From positions 16,597 through 80,596 of the forward strand of contig CAYMRF010000001.1 of the NCBI GenBank assembly GCA_964392765.1: 64,000 nt of DNA, written 5' to 3'. The position numbers were made by a program, and so were the translations under genes. Positions 60,045 to 64,000 of this stretch are shown here, piece after piece; position 1 is the first letter of the stretch; the number at the start of each line of letters is the position of its first letter. The DNA is from BTUB01 sp964392765. Lineage in GTDB: Bacteria > Babelota > Babeliae > Babelales > Vermiphilaceae. The notes below the pieces were generated by a model. The model was not told the DNA's origin. It saw only the letters and a list, made by a program, of their open reading frames with translations, and did no database searches.

Positions 60045-60976
60045 AAAAATGGATAATCTTATCGCTTCTCTTATTCGGCTCTTTGCATCCTATGGAAAAT
60101 CAAGCCGATATTAATCCCGTTGCCGCGAATCAAGAAACGTTTGCGAGCAAAGCAAAGAAATTTGTTTCAGCTATTGCTCCGTATTTTACCGCTAAAGAAA
60201 ATTTTATAGGAGCGCAACTCGGTATTATTGCCGGGTATGAGGCCGTATCATTTCTTTCTGGCCGTTCTGTTTCCACTAAAGGCGCCCAGATAATTGATAG
60301 CTCCTGCGAACCTTTACATTCGATTGTAAAAAAGATGAATTACAATAAGCCTACCTTTTTGATGCTTGCTCCAAGCAAGAATACGGCAGGAACTGCAGAG
60401 TTAGGGAATGTCGGTTTTATTGCGATGGATTCTGATTTTTACAATACCGCAACTGAAGCTGAAAAAACTTTTGTAATTGGGCATGAAATATCGCATATGA
60501 AAAATTATCACGCCGAGCAACAAACTCTTATGGGCGGAGTAATTTTAGCGGGTACAGTGGGAAGTTTGCTGGCTTATGATAAAATTACTCAAGCATTATT
60601 TGAAAAATTAGAAAAATCATTAAAGCTCGATGAAAAGAGCTTTTCTGCTCGTGCTCTGCAATTTCTAAAAAGAAGTAATCATGCTATTGCGACCGCGCCT
60701 TTGGTTCATTGGTTTATAAGCAAATATTTATATTATAAATTTAGCCAATCTTGCGAGAGAGAAGCCGATAGAGAATCTGCACAACTATTGAACTCTGCCC
60801 AAGGCGGTATTTCTTTTTTTGAAAAGGATATTGCACAAGATGCTGCGATAAAAAATAGCCCTTGGTATTCATACTTAAATCCATTTACCGCTCTAAAATA
60901 TGCGAATCGAACGCTAGGATTTTTAAATCATCCTTCGCATGAAGAGCGCATCGCGTTGCTTAAAAAGCATCTGTAA
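60041..60976 (+). CDS. Secreted M48-family metallopeptidase 2
   Basis: 311 residues: signal peptide MKKWIILSLLLFGSLHPM, zinc site HEISH (148-152) in VIGHEISHMKNYH, third ligand region CEREADRESAQLL, and a C-terminal HPSHEERIALLKKH. A hydrophobic stretch after the zinc site (LMGGVILAGTVGSLLAY) resembles the membrane helix of M48 enzymes. The sequence is more canonical than that of its neighbour. The ATGA overlap shows a bicistronic unit. Function as in its neighbour; division of labour is unknown. Confidence 0.88.
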   Translation: MKKWIILSLLLFGSLHPMENQADINPVAANQETFASKAKKFVSAIAPYFTAKENFIGAQLGIIAGYEAVSFLSGRSVSTKGAQIIDSSCEPLHSIVKKMNYNKPTFLMLAPSKNTAGTAELGNVGFIAMDSDFYNTATEAEKTFVIGHEISHMKNYHAEQQTLMGGVILAGTVGSLLAYDKITQALFEKLEKSLKLDEKSFSARALQFLKRSNHAIATAPLVHWFISKYLYYKFSQSCEREADRESAQLLNSAQGGISFFEKDIAQDAAIKNSPWYSYLNPFTALKYANRTLGFLNHPSHEERIALLKKHL

Positions 60977-61062
60977 CCCCAGCATTCTGATCTCCTTTCT
61001 TGATTTTTAACTTTCAAAAAATCTAAACTTAAAAAAATAATTATTCCTAAGGGGGGAGAATC

Positions 61063-61980
61063 ATGAAGCGAATATTATCTTTATCCGTACTTTTTTTATT
61101 TGTCGGCGGAGTTATCGTAGCAGAAAAAAATGGGGCAGAAAAACAAGAAGATCTTGCTTCTTTTTTTGCCACCAAAAATCTTCAAGAAATTGAAAATAAG
61201 ATTAATAACTCGCCACTTTTTTCTGGCCAAGAAGTGCCTGGTGCTTTAACTGCTTTTGAAGATGCAATGTATAATATTTCTTTAAAAAACAAAGTGCTTT
61301 CTGCTGATGATAAAATAAAGATATTTAAAGATTTGAGCGCACGCGCTAAAGGCAAATCAGCCGAGTTGAAGAAAATTGCTACGATCGGGGGAATCTTTGC
61401 AAGTACAGAAAAGCGTCAGACTCCAGAAGATCTTGAAGAAGATAAGAAATTGGGCCTTACTTCTGAAAATATGGGCTTAAGACATGCGATCTCTTTAGAA
61501 AGTCTCCCTGCTGTTAAGCTATTTATTCGACATGGTGCAGATGTGAAAAAAACGAATGCGCTGGGTATGGCATTAAACCAGATAAAAGATCTTACGATCG
61601 CAAAATATTTGGCCGGCCAAGGAGCAACGCTTGATGTGTATGTGCCTAATGGCGAAAAATATCGCTTGGACCGTGATTCAGTTTGGACTCCATTTGGAAT
61701 GAACCCTAGTGGCCAAGTGGATGAAAAGCATATCAAGGTATTATTAGATTTTGGCTTAAATATTAATAAAATTGGATATTATCAATTTCTGCCGGATCAA
61801 CCAGATAAACAAGGAACTATTTTGGACTTTGCACTAGATATTCTTGAGTATGCTAAGAAAATAGTTCCGACCGCAGAACGTACTCAAAAAGATATTGATA
61901 AAGCATTGGCTGATACAAATAATATGATCGCGTTGCTTAAAAAATATGGCGCAAAGCGAAGTGCTGAGTTGAAAAAATAA
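61063..61980 (+). CDS. Secreted ankyrin-like protein
   Basis: 305 residues with a strong ribosome binding site (AGGGGGGAG) and a signal peptide (ILSLSVLFLFVGGVIVA). Ankyrin-like repeats are visible at about 130-190 (GLRHAISLESLPAVKLFIRHGADVKK) and 215-260 (KHIKVLLDFGLNINKIG), ending with MIALLKKYGAKRSAEL. Preceded by 86 bases of AT-rich DNA, so probably transcribed on its own or with the M48 pair. No other domain is seen. Confidence 0.75.
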   Translation: MKRILSLSVLFLFVGGVIVAEKNGAEKQEDLASFFATKNLQEIENKINNSPLFSGQEVPGALTAFEDAMYNISLKNKVLSADDKIKIFKDLSARAKGKSAELKKIATIGGIFASTEKRQTPEDLEEDKKLGLTSENMGLRHAISLESLPAVKLFIRHGADVKKTNALGMALNQIKDLTIAKYLAGQGATLDVYVPNGEKYRLDRDSVWTPFGMNPSGQVDEKHIKVLLDFGLNINKIGYYQFLPDQPDKQGTILDFALDILEYAKKIVPTAERTQKDIDKALADTNNMIALLKKYGAKRSAELKK

Positions 61981-61997
61981 GATCAGCAAGAAAAATA

Positions 61998-62117
61998 TTA
62001 ATTTTCAGTCAAATTAGCTTTTTCTTGTTCTCGCTGTAATTTTCTCTCTTCGATTTTTTTTAAGAATCTTAGGTATTCAGGATCTCTTCTTAGCAGAAAG
62101 TCGGTAGCCAAGCTCAT
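61998..62117 (-). CDS. Small overlapping frame, or displaced C-terminus of the membrane protein
   Basis: A 39-codon frame beginning at ATG 62117 inside the end of the membrane-protein gene (shifted by one base) and ending 17 bases from the convergent ankyrin-like gene. The product is charged and helix-like (ATDFLLRRDPEYLRFLKKIE, then a Glu/Lys/Gln tail). It has no ribosome binding site, and the same frame reads sensibly for several codons upstream (LFLWLKVMSLATD), so a frameshift in the larger gene is at least as likely as a separate peptide. Confidence 0.4.
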   Translation of the reverse strand: MSLATDFLLRRDPEYLRFLKKIEERKLQREQEKANLTEN

Positions 62118-62541
62118 TACTTTTAACCACAAGAATAAAGGATAGAAGTCCTATTAGAAGCGATGCAATAAATCGAATTATTCTTTGAATAGAAAATGCG
62201 TTTTTTTTCCAGAGACTCAATGAAAATAACGCTATTGAGCATAGTCCGATAAAAATAATTTTCCAAAAATATGGAGAAGAGTCATAATCTTCGCTTAATA
62301 CTCCCATACCAAAAACTACCGTGAGTATATATTCAAAAGTAAATAAGATGGGAATTAGTGAAATTAGGACCATCAATCGAATTTTTTTCCATTCAATGAG
62401 GCTATATTGCTTTATGAATTGCTTGCGCATAAGCCAATACATCAAAAATAATGCAATTAAAACTGGCGGTAAATAAAGAAAGGGGGCTTTAGTACTAAAA
62501 AATATAAAACGTGCAAATGGGCCTAAATTTTCTCTTACCAC
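62077..62541 (-). CDS. Multi-pass membrane protein
   Basis: 154 residues starting at GTG 62541, with AAAGGAG about 8 bases upstream and only 12 bases after the secretin stop. Four hydrophobic segments are visible (about 14-36, 52-75, 89-106 and 117-137) with positive residues between them. No family recognised. Close linkage to the secretin suggests a role in the same envelope machine, but nothing else supports this. The C-terminus may be out of frame (see the next overlapping frame). Confidence 0.65.
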   Translation of the reverse strand: MVRENLGPFARFIFFSTKAPFLYLPPVLIALFLMYWLMRKQFIKQYSLIEWKKIRLMVLISLIPILFTFEYILTVVFGMGVLSEDYDSSPYFWKIIFIGLCSIALFSLSLWKKNAFSIQRIIRFIASLLIGLLSFILVVKSNELGYRLSAKKRS

Positions 62542-62553
62542 TCTAATTCTCCT

Positions 62554-64000
62554 TTACGCCATTTTCTTTTCAAATGGATTCTCAACATCCGCCATCATTG
62601 TCTTTAGATCCCCCGCAGGCTTTACTGAGGCGGGTGCCGAAGCAACAACTTCTTTTGCAGGCGCTGATTTCTGGGCAACTACGATATTCTTTTGGGGAGC
62701 AATAGGCAATGCATCATCTTTTTTAGACGCATCGTTGCTTGCACGTCTTGTCTCTTTGCGCACATCAAAAACGGTTGGCGCAATAAACTCATCTTGTGCT
62801 AAGAAATCATCCAGATCCGTAGCAGCGTCATCGGTAGTTCTTGTCTTAAAGAACCAGCGAGTAATAGGATCGCGCAGGTTATCAAAGAGCATGCCTTCAC
62901 GAGAATATGATTTGGCCAATTGTACGTGATGCTTGGTATAGGTGCCCACGCCACCGCGAACGCGCGGTTCAATAATGGTGGGAGAAATAAATACCGTGAG
63001 ATTGTTTTTGCTCGTGGTATTGGTGCGATCTTTAAAGAACCAACCAATTACGGGAATTTTGCCTAAAAGCGGCGTTTCAAGTTGCTCAATACTGGTATCA
63101 ACGCGAGTTAATCCGCCCAGTGCTAAAATGTGACCACTTTGCACATTTGCACGTGTGGTCACGTTTCTGGTGATCTGGTTAGCGGTGTTGGGGTTTGCGT
63201 TGTTAAAATTATTGGTATCGAATTGGTTAATGTCTATCACCACATCCAGCGTAATAGTTTCTGCTGAGCTAATACGTGGCGTAATGGTAACGCTTAAAGC
63301 CGCTGGAATCCATTTACGCGTTTGCGTGGTGGTACCGCCGGTGCTGCCCGATCCCTGATCCAGCGCTAAACGCTCTTCCATGATCTTAATTTCAGCTTTA
63401 TGGTTATTAGTGCAAAGCAAGTGCGGATATGCTTGCACTTTTTTACCATCTAAGAATTTGCGCACTTGCGCGAGGCCCCATGTTTTGCCCGTTGCGGTAT
63501 CGCTGAAGGAAAGAAGTGCGGTGCCTTGATCAAAGAAGCTGGCCGCACTAAAGCAATTTGCATCAGACGCAGGATTATCGCAATCTGCCGTAAGTTTACC
63601 GGTATTATCATAGGCTCTGCGCAATAGATCAGCTTGAATAGTGGTCGGGTTGCGCACCGCATTGGTGAGAAAATCGGTAGTTTGCGCTGATTGAAAGTTC
63701 ACATTATTAGGCAACCCTGAATTTAATGGATTGCGCACGTTAGCGCCCAGTGATGCAATATCTTGAATGGTGAGATCTGCAATCATTACTTCTATAATTA
63801 CTTGCGGTTGTGGAATATCAAGCTGTTCAATAAGTTTTTTAATTCGTTCATAATCATCATTGCGTGCGGCAATGATTAAATTATTATTTCCCTGATAAGC
63901 GCCGCTTGGCATCTCGCCGCTAATAGTTTGCGGTTGATCGGCAATTACTAAAACGCCATCAAAAAATCGCTCCGTTCCTATTGCCGTTGCAGCTCCTTTT
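62554..64000 (-). CDS. Type II/IV secretion secretin (GspD/PilQ family), 5' part outside the window
   Basis: The frame is open to the right edge (the first visible residues are about GAATAIGTERFF), so the start lies beyond 64000; at least 482 codons are visible. Secretins form the outer-membrane ring through which folded proteins or pili pass. Seen: an N-domain end (NNLIIAARNDDYERIKKLIE and QPQVIIEVMIADLTIQD), the core strands, and the secretin signature ALGGLTR...LGKIPVIGWFFKDR...NNLTVFISPTII. A Cys pair (DCDNPASDANC) lies in an insert, and the C-terminal 110 residues are Ala/Lys-rich and probably disordered. Whether it serves type II secretion or a type IV pilus cannot be decided here. Confidence 0.93.
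   Translation of the reverse strand, partial: KGAATAIGTERFFDGVLVIADQPQTISGEMPSGAYQGNNNLIIAARNDDYERIKKLIEQLDIPQPQVIIEVMIADLTIQDIASLGANVRNPLNSGLPNNVNFQSAQTTDFLTNAVRNPTTIQADLLRRAYDNTGKLTADCDNPASDANCFSAASFFDQGTALLSFSDTATGKTWGLAQVRKFLDGKKVQAYPHLLCTNNHKAEIKIMEERLALDQGSGSTGGTTTQTRKWIPAALSVTITPRISSAETITLDVVIDINQFDTNNFNNANPNTANQITRNVTTRANVQSGHILALGGLTRVDTSIEQLETPLLGKIPVIGWFFKDRTNTTSKNNLTVFISPTIIEPRVRGGVGTYTKHHVQLAKSYSREGMLFDNLRDPITRWFFKTRTTDDAATDLDDFLAQDEFIAPTVFDVRKETRRASNDASKKDDALPIAPQKNIVVAQKSAPAKEVVASAPASVKPAGDLKTMMADVENPFEKKMA

Overview
The window looks like a low-GC chromosomal segment of a host-dependent, diderm bacterium, most likely Candidatus Dependentiae (TM6, class Babeliae) or a close relative. 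This is an inference from gene content. Many small proteins carry signal peptides, ankyrin-like proteins are common, M16 and M48 peptidases recur, and a secretin, a Pal-like lipoprotein and a porin-like protein show an outer membrane. These sit beside ordinary housekeeping genes. No marker gene such as 16S rRNA is present to settle it.

Layout. 0-8 kb: two unknown genes, ruvA, tRNA-Gly(GCC), a jag-like gene, mnmE, an ankyrin-like gene and a GT28 glycosyltransferase, with GC-rich palindromic elements between them and one inside mnmE. 8-17 kb: small secreted proteins, a Pal lipoprotein, RNase G, gatB and a DEAD-box helicase. 17-28 kb: an exported-looking glycosyltransferase, a degenerate class II synthetase paralog, photolyase, secreted unknowns, a MutY-like glycosylase, a tandemly duplicated secreted family with one frameshifted member, and L-lactate dehydrogenase. 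28-40 kb: two M16 peptidases bracketing three ankyrin-like paralogs, a truncated ComEC and a clostripain-type peptidase. 40-41 kb: a gene-free kilobase with nine DnaA-box-like 9-mers in two mirror-image clusters next to an AT-rich tract, which I read as oriC. 41-57 kb: nearly all genes on the + strand (nusA, infB, porin, M48-like, aspS, exported AAA ATPase, serpin-like, caspase-fold-like, enolase), with nfo and a small nucleotidyltransferase on the other strand. 57-64 kb: an AAA/DUF4143 ATPase, two secreted M48 peptidases, an ankyrin-like protein, a membrane protein and the C-terminal part of a secretin that runs off the right edge.

How the genes fit together. The housekeeping set covers recombination, tRNA modification and charging, RNA decay, translation initiation and base-excision repair. 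The rest is largely an envelope and secretome: predicted exported proteases, a possible protease inhibitor and ankyrin-like proteins, which fits life inside a eukaryotic host. Energy genes are few (enolase, lactate dehydrogenase).

The observations most worth following are the palindromic element family with an in-frame copy inside the MnmE G domain, the mirror-cluster origin, the secreted caspase-like/serpin-like/AAA neighbourhood, and the frameshifted gene carrying a perfect -1 slippery heptamer.
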